A stretch of DNA of 18,777 bases, from assembly GCF_937915125.1 (NCBI RefSeq), contig NZ_CALDMP010000092.1, forward strand, positions 1 to 18,777, written 5' to 3'. The position numbers and the translations under genes are program-made. A model generated the notes under the pieces. That model had not been told where the DNA came from. It ran no database searches and was given only the letters and a program-made list of their open reading frames with translations. This DNA is from an uncultured Ruminococcus sp. (lineage in GTDB: Bacteria; Bacillota; Clostridia; Oscillospirales; Ruminococcaceae). Positions 1-7,951 of this stretch are shown one piece after another; the first letter of the stretch is position 1, and each line of letters opens with the position of its first letter.

Positions 1-5
1 AAGAT

Positions 6-105
6 GCAAGCATATGACGTGCAAAGCCGTCAGGCGCTCTTTGTGCGGTGTTGCCGCAAGCATATGGCGTGCAAAGCCGCCAGGCACCCTTTGTGCGGTG
101 TTGCC
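6..105 (+). repeat. Two tandem 50-bp structured repeat units
   Basis: Units 6-55 and 56-105 are directly adjacent and match at 46 of 50 positions. Each unit can form two small hairpins on the plus strand: unit positions 11-14 with 23-26, and 28-33 with 42-47, each with an 8-base loop. The four differences fall at unit positions 12, 25, 31 and 33. Positions 12 and 25 change together (A-T to G-C), and 31 and 33 exchange G-T wobbles for Watson-Crick pairs, so pairing is kept. The array sits directly after the rsmB stop codon, and the preferred folding strand is antisense to rsmB. It may continue beyond the window edge. Related sequence occurs at 16298-16330 and 18718-18772. Confidence 0.85.
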
Positions 106-106
106 G

Positions 107-1405
107 CTAGTTACGTTTCATCTTCGCCACAAAAAAGCCGTCACTGCCACAAAGCTCCGGCAGCAGCGTTACCATGGGCTTTTCAAAAGCTTCGCCCAAC
201 GCCGGACATACCGGCTCCGGCGCAAACTCCGGATGCTTCTGCAAAAATTGCTGCACCACCTGTTCATTTTCCACAGGCAGCACTGTACAAGTGGAATACT
301 GCAAAATACCGCCGGGTTTTACATAGCGTGCTGCATTTTCCAGAATTTCCAATTGCAATGCCGGGAGCGATTTCAGCTCCTCGGAGTCTTTCTCCTTGAC
401 CTCCGGCTTTCGCCGCAAAACGCCCATGCCGGAACAAGGCACATCACACAGCACACGGTCTGCGCCGGCATATTCCGCCTGGAATACCGTAGCATCTCCC
501 TGTGCTGCCGTCACATTGGTCAGCCCAAGGCGCTTCACATTCTCCTCGATCAGCTTCACCCGATGCGCCGCCAGATCAAAGGCATAGACCCTGCCTGACT
601 GCGCCATCTGAATTGCCATGGTGCAGGTTTTTCCGCCGGGAGCTGCACAGAGATCCAACACAGTTTCTCCCGGTTGTGCTCCAATGGACAGGGCACAGAT
701 CTGGGATGCCAAATCCTGTACATAGAACCAGCCTTTCTGGAATTCCGGCAGACTACGGATATCTCCTGCATGAAGCGTATAGGCATCCGGAAGAAGAGAC
801 ACCAGTGTAATCTGATCCCCCAGCGCCTGCTCCAGTTCTTCTCTGGTACACGCCAAGGAATTACGCCGGATAAACCGTGGTGCCGGCTCCAAAGCATCTG
901 CCAGAAAAGCACGTGTCCGCTGTTCACCATAGGCGTCCAGCAACTGTTCCAGCAGCCAGTGGGGCACGGCATATTCCACCGCCATAGCGACTTTTTTGTC
1001 CTTGGGATAGGGAATCTGACAGTCATCCCGGAGAAATCCCCGGAGTACTGCATTCACAAACCCGGAAGCACTTGCTTTCCGGCATGTTTTCGTCAGCTTC
1101 ACGCTTTCACTGACTGCCGCACGGGATGGAATCTGATCGCAATACAGCAGCTGATACACCCCCAGCCGCAGTATATTCCGCACCGTACCGTCCAGTTTTC
1201 GCAGCGGCTGCTTGCTGTAATGAGCAATGACAGCATCCAATGTGATGCGCCGTTCGATAACACCATAATACAGCATTGCACAAAGCCGCTTGTCCCGTTC
1301 TTCCATCTCCCACTGGGACAGCGCACTGTCCAGCAGCAGATTGGAATAGCTCTGCTCCTGTTCGGTACGATCTAATAGCTGTACTGCCAGTTTTCTTGCA
1401 TTCAT
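107..1405 (-). CDS. rsmB: 16S rRNA (cytosine-967-C5)-methyltransferase RsmB
   Basis: A 432-residue cytosolic protein predicted to methylate C5 of C967 in 16S rRNA using S-adenosylmethionine. Residues 1-130 look like the NusB-like RNA-binding domain of the family, followed by a methyltransferase domain. SAM motif I is DLCAAPGGKT (251-260). The two family cysteines are visible: Cys324 in PCSG, which assists product release, and Cys373 in STCT, the nucleophile. Length is usual for RsmB. The ATG at 1403-1405 overlaps the TGA of the upstream zinc peptidase gene as ATGA, so translation is probably coupled; the nearest Shine-Dalgarno-like stretch is distant. It is the last operon gene seen here. In other Firmicutes rlmN, a PP2C phosphatase and a PASTA kinase often follow, but the window ends in repeats. 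Confidence 0.95.
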   Translation of the reverse strand: MNARKLAVQLLDRTEQEQSYSNLLLDSALSQWEMEERDKRLCAMLYYGVIERRITLDAVIAHYSKQPLRKLDGTVRNILRLGVYQLLYCDQIPSRAAVSESVKLTKTCRKASASGFVNAVLRGFLRDDCQIPYPKDKKVAMAVEYAVPHWLLEQLLDAYGEQRTRAFLADALEPAPRFIRRNSLACTREELEQALGDQITLVSLLPDAYTLHAGDIRSLPEFQKGWFYVQDLASQICALSIGAQPGETVLDLCAAPGGKTCTMAIQMAQSGRVYAFDLAAHRVKLIEENVKRLGLTNVTAAQGDATVFQAEYAGADRVLCDVPCSGMGVLRRKPEVKEKDSEELKSLPALQLEILENAARYVKPGGILQYSTCTVLPVENEQVVQQFLQKHPEFAPEPVCPALGEAFEKPMVTLLPELCGSDGFFVAKMKRN

Positions 1406-2100
1406 CTTCGTCTGTTATTCCCCTTTGCAATGGAGATCAGCCGCAGCAGCTGCAAAATACTGTTCAGCAGTGCTGCTACATATGTCAGCGCAGCGGCTGT
1501 CAGCACTTTCCGGGATTTCTTCAGCTCGTCTCCCGCCAGAATATACCTGGATTCCAGGGTCTGCATGGCACGGCTGCTGGCGTTGAATTCCACCGGCAGA
1601 GTAATGAGCTGGAAAAAGACAATTGCCGTAAACAACAGGATTCCCACCAGCTGCAGGGTCTCGCCCATATAAGAACCGCCCAGAATCAGACCAAGCACAA
1701 AGACAATATACCAGAGCTTCGAACCGATCTGTGTCACCGGAATGACGGCACTGCGGACTTTCATGGGAAAATAGCCCACCTCATGCTGTACCGCATGACC
1801 GCATTCGTGTGCCGCTACGCCGATTGCCGCAACAGAAGTGGAGTCGTGCACAGAATCCGACAGACGGATGACATTTGCCCGTGGGTCGTAGTGATCTGTC
1901 AGCTTGCCCGAAACACGTTCCACAGAAATCTGATACAGACCGTTATCATCCAGGATCTGCCGTGCCACCTGAGCTGCCGTCAGTCCGCGGCTGTTGTAAT
2001 CCTTTTCATACCGTTTGAATGTGGCATTCACATTCCATGATGCCCAGAGACTGATGATCAGTCCCAGGATCACCAGTCCGTAACCTCCGTAAAGCAGCAT
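1402..2100 (-). CDS. Membrane zinc metallopeptidase, YugP-like (Zn_peptidase_2 family)
   Basis: A 232-residue integral membrane protein with an HExxH-type zinc motif, HECGH at 98-102. The N-terminal helix (about 6-21) precedes a soluble segment carrying the conserved block around YDPRANVIRLS (71-81). Hydrophobic helices follow at about 116-140, 147-169 and 199-222. The conserved LPVEFNAS segment (168-175) may supply the third zinc ligand, Glu171; that is inference. The family matches Bacillus YugP, whose substrates are not established. The start follows GAGG by six bases and lies 19 bases after the fmt stop. The stop overlaps the rsmB start. The same neighbour order (def, fmt, YugP-like, rsmB) recurs in Clostridia, which supports the call. 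Membrane protein quality control is plausible but cannot be shown from sequence. Confidence 0.88.
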   Translation of the reverse strand: MLLYGGYGLVILGLIISLWASWNVNATFKRYEKDYNSRGLTAAQVARQILDDNGLYQISVERVSGKLTDHYDPRANVIRLSDSVHDSTSVAAIGVAAHECGHAVQHEVGYFPMKVRSAVIPVTQIGSKLWYIVFVLGLILGGSYMGETLQLVGILLFTAIVFFQLITLPVEFNASSRAMQTLESRYILAGDELKKSRKVLTAAALTYVAALLNSILQLLRLISIAKGNNRRR

Positions 2101-2119
2101 ATGACGCCTCGCTTTCTGC

Positions 2120-3043
2120 TCAGCCGAGCGTTTCCCCGTTTGTCAGTTTCTTTCCCCGTAAAAAATCCGCCGCAGCCATCCGGCGTTTTCCCTCCGGCTG
2201 AATTTCCGTCAGCCGCAGTCCGTTTCCGTCACCACATACCACCACGAATTCTGCCGAATCTGCAATGGTTCCCGGTGTGCCGGAAACATGTTCTACCACT
2301 CTCGAAGCATAGACTTTCAGCCGTTTGCCATCCAGCATGGTGAACCCAGTAATGCCCCGGATCAGATCGTGCAGTTCAGCAGCAGGCTTTGTGAAATCCA
2401 GCTCTGACATTTCCTTTGTAATGCGGCTGGCATAGCTGGACAGCGCATCATCCTGGGGTTCCGCCGTGAGCGTACCGTTTTCCAGTGATGCCAAGGTCTC
2501 CCGAAGCGTCTCCGCCGCCAGTTCCGCCAGTCGGTCGTGCAGCTCAGCCGCTGTTTCCTCGGGGCCGATGTCAATTTCCTTTTTCAGGAGCATATCTCCC
2601 GTATCCAGTCCCTCCGCCATCTGCATGGCGGTAATGCCGGTCTTTGTTTCGCCGTTCAGGAGCACCCACTGAATGGGTGCAGCACCCCGATATGCCGGCA
2701 AGAGGGATGCATGCATATTGATGCAGTGATACGGCGGCAGATCCAACACTGCCTTAGGCAGAATCTGTCCATAAGCCATGACTACAATGAGATCCGGCGC
2801 CAGCTGGCGCAGGGTCTCCATAGCAGCTTCCGCATCCTCCCCTTTCCGCAGAGACAAGGGCTGATAAACCGGAATATCATATTCCAGCGCCGCCGCCTTT
2901 ACCGGAGTGGGGATGGTATGATGCCCACGTCCCTTGGGACGATCCGGCTGTGTAAAAACGCCAACGACCTCATGCGCACTCTCCGCCAGAAGGCGCAGAC
3001 ACGGCACAGCAATGTCCGGCGTTCCCATATAGACTATTCTCAT
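2120..3043 (-). CDS. fmt: Methionyl-tRNA formyltransferase
   Basis: A 307-residue cytosolic enzyme that formylates Met-tRNAfMet with 10-formyltetrahydrofolate, making the bacterial initiator tRNA. The N-terminal Rossmann-type formyltransferase domain starts at MRIVYMGTPD. The catalytic block INMHASLLPAYRGAAPI (108-124) gives Asn109 and His111, and GLDTGD supplies Asp147, matching the family Asn/His/Asp triad. The C-terminal third, from about residue 205, fits the tRNA-binding OB-like domain. The length is typical. Its ATG at 3041-3043 overlaps the def stop as ATGA, with GGAGG four bases before it. Pairing with deformylase, which removes the formyl group this enzyme adds, is the classic arrangement. 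Confidence 0.97.
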   Translation of the reverse strand: MRIVYMGTPDIAVPCLRLLAESAHEVVGVFTQPDRPKGRGHHTIPTPVKAAALEYDIPVYQPLSLRKGEDAEAAMETLRQLAPDLIVVMAYGQILPKAVLDLPPYHCINMHASLLPAYRGAAPIQWVLLNGETKTGITAMQMAEGLDTGDMLLKKEIDIGPEETAAELHDRLAELAAETLRETLASLENGTLTAEPQDDALSSYASRITKEMSELDFTKPAAELHDLIRGITGFTMLDGKRLKVYASRVVEHVSGTPGTIADSAEFVVVCGDGNGLRLTEIQPEGKRRMAAADFLRGKKLTNGETLG

Positions 3044-3510
3044 GCTTCCTCCAGATCTTTCGGGTCTACAAATTCTTCTACCACGTCCACGAACAGCTGA
3101 CCATCCAGGTGGGCGTATTCATGACAAGTGCACTGTGCCCCCAATGCAGTGAGCGTCATCTCGAACCACTCGCCGTTGCGGTTCTGGGCACGAAGCTTGC
3201 ACTTATTAGGGCGTGTGACATATCCCCAGCGATTGGGCACAGAGAGACATCCCTCCAGCACACGCTGTTTGCCGCTGGTTTTTACGATCTCCGGATTGAT
3301 TGCCTCCACCCGGACATCACCCAGATGCATAATAAACAGACGACGGCAGTAGCCCACCTGAGGTCCTGCCAGACCCACACCTTCTGCCTGATCCAATGTT
3401 TCGTGCATATCATCCAGCAGCTGGTGAAGTTTTTCGTCAAATTCCGTCACCGGACGGCATTTTGCCCGCAGAATCGGATCGCCTTCTTTTACAATTCGTC
3501 GGATCGCCAT
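3040..3510 (-). CDS. def: Peptide deformylase with a variant motif III
   Basis: A 156-residue metalloenzyme that removes the N-formyl group from nascent proteins at the ribosome. Motif I is GVGLAGPQVG (44-53), motif II EGCLSVP (86-92) with metal ligand Cys88, and motif III HEYAH (130-134) with two His ligands and catalytic Glu131. Two motif positions differ from the textbook forms: GLAA reads GLAG, and the usual QHExDHL reads CHEYAHL, replacing the Gln before HE and the Asp before the second His. All metal ligands and the catalytic Glu remain, so activity is expected. The ATG is preceded by GGAGGGA nine bases upstream. It follows priA after 81 bases, the largest gap in this operon, and is translationally coupled to fmt. 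Confidence 0.95.
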   Translation of the reverse strand: MAIRRIVKEGDPILRAKCRPVTEFDEKLHQLLDDMHETLDQAEGVGLAGPQVGYCRRLFIMHLGDVRVEAINPEIVKTSGKQRVLEGCLSVPNRWGYVTRPNKCKLRAQNRNGEWFEMTLTALGAQCTCHEYAHLDGQLFVDVVEEFVDPKDLEEA

Positions 3511-3590
3511 GGATCATTCCCTCCAATTTCAATGCTTTGATACGGTTGTCTCCCACTATCGTCACTATGCAATATAATTGATACATTCTT

Positions 3591-3620
3591 ATTATACGCC
3601 GATATCGCCGTTCATGTCCG
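3591..3620 (-). promoter_or_regulatory. Possible internal promoter upstream of def
   Basis: On the minus strand a perfect TATAAT (plus positions 3591-3596) lies 18 bases after CGGACA (3615-3620), a 4 of 6 match to the -35 consensus. It overlaps the end of priA and would start transcripts in the 81-base gap before def. The -35 match is weak and the spacer is one base long of ideal, so this is tentative. Confidence 0.3.
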
Positions 3621-6045
3621 CATAAATATGCACTCTTGCACAGCTGCGGTCTGCACCGGCTTCTGCCAGTACCGCATGGATCAGTTCCCGATACGGCTTT
3701 GTATTTTTACACTTGATCACCAATTGATAGCGATATTTTCCATTGATACGCCCATAAATACACGGTACCGGCTCCAGCACCCAGATGGGATAGGAAAATC
3801 CCTGTTTCCTTATCTGGGATTTCAGAATCTCTGCCGTTTTCCGGGATGCCGCCTGTACTTCCTGTTCCCGTGCACCGGTGAAACCGATTACACAGATATC
3901 ACAGATGGGCGGAAAAATCAGCTGCCGCCGCAGGGCAATTTCCTGGGCATAAAATTCCGGATATGCCTGCTGCGCCGCCAATCGGAGCACATAATGATCC
4001 GGCATACTGGTCTGCAAAATGGCACGACCGGGAGCATCGCCTCTGCCGCCTCGTCCCACCACCTGGGTTACCAGGGAAAAGGTTCGCTCATAGCTGCGGA
4101 AATCTCCGGCATAGAGTGCCTTATCCACTGAAAGAACACCAACCAGAGTGACGCGCGGAAAATCCAGTCCCTTGCCGATCATCTGCGTCCCCAGCATGAT
4201 GTCATACTTTCCCTCCCGGAATTCCGTAAAGTGTTCTTCATAGGCATACCGGGATATGGTGGTATCTGCATCCATCCGCAGAATACGTGCGCCAGGTACG
4301 ATCTGCTGTAATTCCTCCTCCAGCCGCTGGGTGCCGAAGCCCATCTTCCGCAGATGCTTGCTGCCGCAGGTGGGACACACCTGTACCAGATCCTGGGTAT
4401 GACCGCAGTAATGGCACATCAAGCTGTCGTTGACTTTATGATACGTCATGGGAATGCTGCAATTGGGACAGTACACCGGCTTGTTGCAGGATGCACAGCT
4501 GATAATGGTATGATATCCCCGGCGGTTGAGAAGCAGCAAGGACTGATTCCCAGCCGCCAGATTGTCTTTCAGCGCTTCGGACAAGGTCAGGGAGAACATG
4601 CCGTCATTGCCGGAAGTGCGCTCCTCCTGCATATCCACTACTTCCACTGCGGGCAACGGTGCCTGGTTATAGCGCTGTTTCATTTCCAACAAGGTATACA
4701 CGCCACGCTTAGCATAATAGTAGCTTTCAATAGACGGCGTTGCCGACGCCAACAACAGCGGACAACCATGAGTCTGACAGCGCTTTTTCGCCACAGAAAT
4801 GGCGTGATATCTTGGAGCGCTGTCGGATTTATAAGTCCGCTCACCCTCTTCGTCCACCACAATGAGTCCCAAAGACTGCACCGGTGCAAAGACGGCGCTT
4901 CGGGTACCGATGATAATCTTTACCTCGCCGGAAGCAATTTTCCGCCAGGTTTCGCTGCGCTGTCCCAGTGAAAGTTCACTATGCACCACGGCGACGATTT
5001 CCCCGAACAGGCTGTAAAACCGTCCGACGATCTGCGGCGTCAGCGCAATTTCCGGCACCAACAGGATCACCTGCCTGCCCTGTTTTACCACCGTGTCAAT
5101 GAGCCGGATAAAGACGCTGGTCTTGCCGCTGCCCGTAACGCCGTGCAGCAGAAAACAGTGCATTCCCTCATGGAGTGCTGCCACCAGCCGTTCATAGACA
5201 GACTGCTGTTCCGGGGATAAGATCAGGTCTTCCGGAGACTGGGTCTGTTCTCCTATGGCGTACGAATGCAGAGACGGTTTTGCAATGTAGGATTCCAACA
5301 CCCCCAGCTGCACCAGTTTTTTCGCCACGGCAGTGGAAACGCCGCTGAGATAGCACGCCTCTTTTTCTGAAACGGATTCCACTTCCTGCATGAGCCGCAC
5401 TAGTTTCTGCTGGGTTTTCGTCACCTGGGGCAGCTCGTCCCGCCCCTTTGCCATGCGCAGCATACGGGTTCCCGTCTGACCATGGGTCTTTTCCTTGACG
5501 GTTTCCACCCGGCGCAAAAACCCTTTTTCCACCAGAGAATCCACAATTTGCTTTCCCAGGTTATCTGCATCAGCAAGGATCCGGCGAAATTCCTGCTTCG
5601 TTCTGGCTTTCCGCAAAAAGAACAGCAGATGTTCCTCTTCCTCTGTCAATGGCAGCGGCGGCGGCGTTTCTGCAAGGGAAATCGTCTCTACCAGCTGCAC
5701 CTGCATTCCGGCTGGCAGTATAGTTCGCACAGCATCGTAGTAGGTACAAAAGGTCATTTCCTTGAGCCAGAATACCAGATCCAGCATTTCCGGAGAGAGA
5801 ATTGGTTGTTCGTCCACCACGGACAAAATAGATTTTAGCTGCTGCTCTGTCTGCGCCTGTCGGGTACAGGAAAGTACAATCCCCACACGTTTGGCATTGC
5901 CTTTTCCAAAGGGAACGATGACACGGCATCCCACAGCCACCTCCTGCCTTGCCACATAGGAAAACAAGCGGTCAAAGGAATAGGCAGCTGCACAGACTGC
6001 CACACCAACGCACCAGATCTGGGGCAAGCCCGAACAAGTCTCCAT
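3592..6045 (-). CDS. priA: Primosomal replication-restart helicase PriA
   Basis: An 817-residue 3'-to-5' DNA helicase that reloads the replisome at stalled forks. Residues 11-110 match the N-terminal DNA-binding domain. Walker A is GVTGSGKT (302-309) and motif II is DEEG (398-401), where many PriA proteins have DEEH. The zinc-binding insertion has all eight cysteines in four CxxC pairs (517/520, 526/529, 544/547, 557/560). Helicase-C motifs include GTQMIGKGLDFP and QVVGRGGRG, the latter slightly different from the common QVAGRAGRG. The length is slightly above the E. coli protein. The ATG lies three bases after the rpoZ stop with no clear Shine-Dalgarno site, suggesting coupled translation. 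A TTG at codon 7, about 12 bases after GGAG, is an alternative start. Confidence 0.96.
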   Translation of the reverse strand: METCSGLPQIWCVGVAVCAAAYSFDRLFSYVARQEVAVGCRVIVPFGKGNAKRVGIVLSCTRQAQTEQQLKSILSVVDEQPILSPEMLDLVFWLKEMTFCTYYDAVRTILPAGMQVQLVETISLAETPPPLPLTEEEEHLLFFLRKARTKQEFRRILADADNLGKQIVDSLVEKGFLRRVETVKEKTHGQTGTRMLRMAKGRDELPQVTKTQQKLVRLMQEVESVSEKEACYLSGVSTAVAKKLVQLGVLESYIAKPSLHSYAIGEQTQSPEDLILSPEQQSVYERLVAALHEGMHCFLLHGVTGSGKTSVFIRLIDTVVKQGRQVILLVPEIALTPQIVGRFYSLFGEIVAVVHSELSLGQRSETWRKIASGEVKIIIGTRSAVFAPVQSLGLIVVDEEGERTYKSDSAPRYHAISVAKKRCQTHGCPLLLASATPSIESYYYAKRGVYTLLEMKQRYNQAPLPAVEVVDMQEERTSGNDGMFSLTLSEALKDNLAAGNQSLLLLNRRGYHTIISCASCNKPVYCPNCSIPMTYHKVNDSLMCHYCGHTQDLVQVCPTCGSKHLRKMGFGTQRLEEELQQIVPGARILRMDADTTISRYAYEEHFTEFREGKYDIMLGTQMIGKGLDFPRVTLVGVLSVDKALYAGDFRSYERTFSLVTQVVGRGGRGDAPGRAILQTSMPDHYVLRLAAQQAYPEFYAQEIALRRQLIFPPICDICVIGFTGAREQEVQAASRKTAEILKSQIRKQGFSYPIWVLEPVPCIYGRINGKYRYQLVIKCKNTKPYRELIHAVLAEAGADRSCARVHIYADMNGDIGV

Positions 6046-6048
6046 AAA

Positions 6049-6261
6049 TTAGTGCGTGGTTTCGTCGTCTTCTATGATGCGATATTTTCCGGCAGCCAGT
6101 TCGCGGATCGCCGTTTTCACCGGCTTTTCCTCCAGAACTTTTCCCTCTTCGTAAAGTTCATCAGCCACCTCACGGGCACGCTTCGCCACACCGATGACCA
6201 GGGAATAACTGCTTTCATTTTTGGTGATCAACTGATTCACAGAAGGTCTCAACATATTCAT
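6049..6261 (-). CDS. rpoZ: DNA-directed RNA polymerase omega subunit
   Basis: A 70-residue small protein matching omega, which helps fold and assemble the beta-prime subunit of RNA polymerase. Visible family blocks are SYSLVIGVAKRAREVA, corresponding to the conserved helix with the AKRAR core, and KPVKTAIRELAAGKY near the C terminus. The ATG at 6259-6261 overlaps the gmk stop as ATGA and is preceded at eight bases by GAGGTG. A second ATG two codons later is possible. The gene order gmk, rpoZ, priA is conserved in Firmicutes, although coaBC, commonly found between rpoZ and priA, is missing here. Confidence 0.93.
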   Translation of the reverse strand: MNMLRPSVNQLITKNESSYSLVIGVAKRAREVADELYEEGKVLEEKPVKTAIRELAAGKYRIIEDDETTH

Positions 6262-6860
6262 TTTCCAAGCACCTCTTCAATTAAAGTCTGACATTTTTCT
6301 GTTTTGCACGATTCCGCACGCAGAATCGCATTCACATCAGCGATTGCCTGAGACAACTCGCCGTTTACCACAATATAATCATATTTTGCAGCACAGCCGA
6401 TCTCACGGGATGCCTGTGCCACACGCTCCTGCACCACTGCCTCTTCCTCTGTGCCACGCTTCCGCAGACGGCGTTCCAGCTCGGACAGAGACGGGGGCAT
6501 GATGAACAAAAAGACAGCATCCGGGCACTTTTCCCGGATCTTCATAGCACCCACCACTTCGATTTCCAGGATAACATCCTGCCCCTTTGCCAGATGATCT
6601 TCCACAGGCTGCTTCGGCGTGCCATAATAATGATTGCAATACTGGGCATATTCCAGAATGCCATCATTGGCAATGAGTTCCTCAAATGCTTCATTGGTCA
6701 GAAACTGATAGTTCACGCCATCCACTTCGCCGGGACGCATTTCTCTTGTCGTTGCTGACACGGAATAATACAAATTGGGGTTTTGGAGTACCTCATGCAA
6801 AATGGTCCCCTTTCCGCAGCCTGACGGCCCGGACACCACGAACAATGTGCCTTTTTTCAT
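6258..6860 (-). CDS. gmk: Guanylate kinase
   Basis: A 200-residue cytosolic kinase that converts GMP to GDP with ATP, supplying GTP and dGTP synthesis. The P-loop is GPSGCGKGT (11-19). The GMP-binding segment SATTREMRPGEVDGVNY runs from about 35 to 51, followed by YGTPKQPVEDHL and the LRKRGTE lid region. The length is normal. I chose the ATG at 6858-6860 because AGGAAG lies seven bases upstream. An in-frame TTG at 6879-6881 would add seven residues, overlap yicC and lack a Shine-Dalgarno site. Thirteen bases separate this start from the yicC stop. The stop overlaps the rpoZ start. Confidence 0.96.
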   Translation of the reverse strand: MKKGTLFVVSGPSGCGKGTILHEVLQNPNLYYSVSATTREMRPGEVDGVNYQFLTNEAFEELIANDGILEYAQYCNHYYGTPKQPVEDHLAKGQDVILEIEVVGAMKIREKCPDAVFLFIMPPSLSELERRLRKRGTEEEAVVQERVAQASREIGCAAKYDYIVVNGELSQAIADVNAILRAESCKTEKCQTLIEEVLGK

Positions 6861-6867
6861 CTTCACG

Positions 6868-6873
6868 CTTCCT
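6868..6873 (-). promoter_or_regulatory. Ribosome binding site that sets the gmk start
   Basis: AGGAAG on the minus strand lies seven bases before the ATG at 6858-6860. It supports the shorter guanylate kinase start over the in-frame TTG at 6879-6881. Confidence 0.7.
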
Positions 6874-7785
6874 TTATTCAATATTTTGGATCTGTTCCCG
6901 GATCTTTTCGATCTCCGATTTCATATCCACAACCAGTTTTGTGATTTCAAGTGACTGTGATTTGGAGCCGGTGGTGTTCACTTCACGGTTCATTTCCTGT
7001 ACCAGAAAATCCATTTTTCTGCCCACTGGCACATCACTTTCCAGCAGTGTACGAAACTGGGCAATATGACTATGCAGCCGCACCAATTCCTCATCTACGG
7101 CGATTTTTTCAGCGACAACCGCTGCCTCCGTCACAAGGCGGGATTCATCTACCGTATGATCTGCCAGCAGTTCTGTGATTTTCCGATACAGCTTGTCATA
7201 GTACAGCTGCACCGTCTCCGGTGCCAGTTTTTCCACACAAAATGTCATTTGCTCCAGTGCATCCAGATGAGAAGCAACATCGGCTTTCAGGCGTTCGCCC
7301 TCAACCATACGCATGGACAAAAATTGCTCCACCGCATCCTGTAACAGCGGTTCCACTGCTGCCCAGACAACTTCTGCATCCTCTGTTACCTGCTGCACCT
7401 GAAACGCATCCGGCAGACGCAGCAAGGTGGAAAGTGACAGATCCTGCTTTAAAAAAGCATGTTCCGAAATGCCGCCATCCAATTCTTCTGCCAGGCGTCG
7501 GTTTTCCTCCAGCAGCGCAGTGAGATAGGCAGATACTGCCGTATGGTTCACCTGAACTGTGAGAGATTTTCCGCCAACGTTCTGCATGGTGAGAGAAACC
7601 TCAACCTTTCCGCGGGCAATTCGAGATTGCAGTTGATCCTTGATCTTTTCTTCCAGATAACTGTATGCACGAGGCAGCTTCACAGAGCATTCATAAAACC
7701 GATGGTTCACCGCCCGAATTTCCACGGTGATATCATAGCCGCCGTTCTGCGCCGATGCGCGGCCATATCCCGTCATACTCTTCAT
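6874..7785 (-). CDS. YicC/YloC family endoribonuclease
   Basis: A 303-residue protein of the YicC/YloC family, members of which have been shown to act as endoribonucleases in RNA turnover. The invariant N terminus MKSMTGYGR is present, followed by EIRAVNHRF and RGKVEV. The C-terminal DUF1732 part is recognised by EELVRLHSHI and by VGRKMDFLVQEMNREVNT with the following GSKS. The length agrees with the family (about 290 residues). It is the first gene of the minus-strand operon. GGGG/GGTG lies just before the ATG and a good promoter at 7819-7847 drives it. In many Firmicutes yicC is followed by remA and gmk; here gmk follows directly. Confidence 0.93.
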   Translation of the reverse strand: MKSMTGYGRASAQNGGYDITVEIRAVNHRFYECSVKLPRAYSYLEEKIKDQLQSRIARGKVEVSLTMQNVGGKSLTVQVNHTAVSAYLTALLEENRRLAEELDGGISEHAFLKQDLSLSTLLRLPDAFQVQQVTEDAEVVWAAVEPLLQDAVEQFLSMRMVEGERLKADVASHLDALEQMTFCVEKLAPETVQLYYDKLYRKITELLADHTVDESRLVTEAAVVAEKIAVDEELVRLHSHIAQFRTLLESDVPVGRKMDFLVQEMNREVNTTGSKSQSLEITKLVVDMKSEIEKIREQIQNIE

Positions 7786-7818
7786 GCTGTCACCCCTTTG
7801 TTTTTTTCATAATATCTT

Positions 7819-7847
7819 ATTATACCATTATACCGCAGAAAAATCAA
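7819..7847 (-). promoter_or_regulatory. Sigma-A-type promoter of the yicC-gmk-rpoZ-priA-def-fmt operon
   Basis: On the minus strand TTGATT (plus 7842-7847) is followed after exactly 17 bases by TATAAT (7819-7824). A second TATAAT at 7827-7832 lies inside the spacer, too close to this -35 to use it. The start point would be near 7812, giving a leader of about 27 nt before yicC. No other strong promoter is seen upstream of this operon. Confidence 0.75.
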
Positions 7848-7875
7848 GGGGAAATGCGAAATTTTCATAGATACG

Positions 7876-7909
7876 CAAAAGTGCCGCAGTTCCTTTGAAA
7901 CCGCGGCAC
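7876..7909 (-). terminator. Intrinsic terminator of the GH48 gene
   Basis: Plus positions 7881-7891 and 7899-7909 pair over 11 positions (one mismatch) around a 7-base loop. On the minus strand the GC-rich stem is followed by TTTT. It lies about 43 bases after the GH48 stop and upstream of the yicC promoter, so it separates the two units. A weaker AT-rich hairpin at 7914-7936 lies between it and the stop codon. Confidence 0.75.
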
Positions 7910-7951
7910 TCGCATGAAAAAGCATGATGCTTTTCAATAATCAATATTCAA

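Noticed and set aside
6..105. CRISPR array
   Set aside because: The two 50-bp units are directly adjacent with no spacers, and no cas gene is present in the window.
6861..6881. TTG start adding seven residues to guanylate kinase
   Set aside because: No ribosome binding site precedes it and it overlaps yicC; the ATG at 6858-6860 has AGGAAG seven bases upstream and gives the normal N terminus.
7914..7936. AT-rich hairpin after the GH48 stop as the main terminator
   Set aside because: The stem is weak and lacks a clear U-tract; the GC-rich hairpin at 7881-7909 followed by TTTT on the minus strand is the better terminator.
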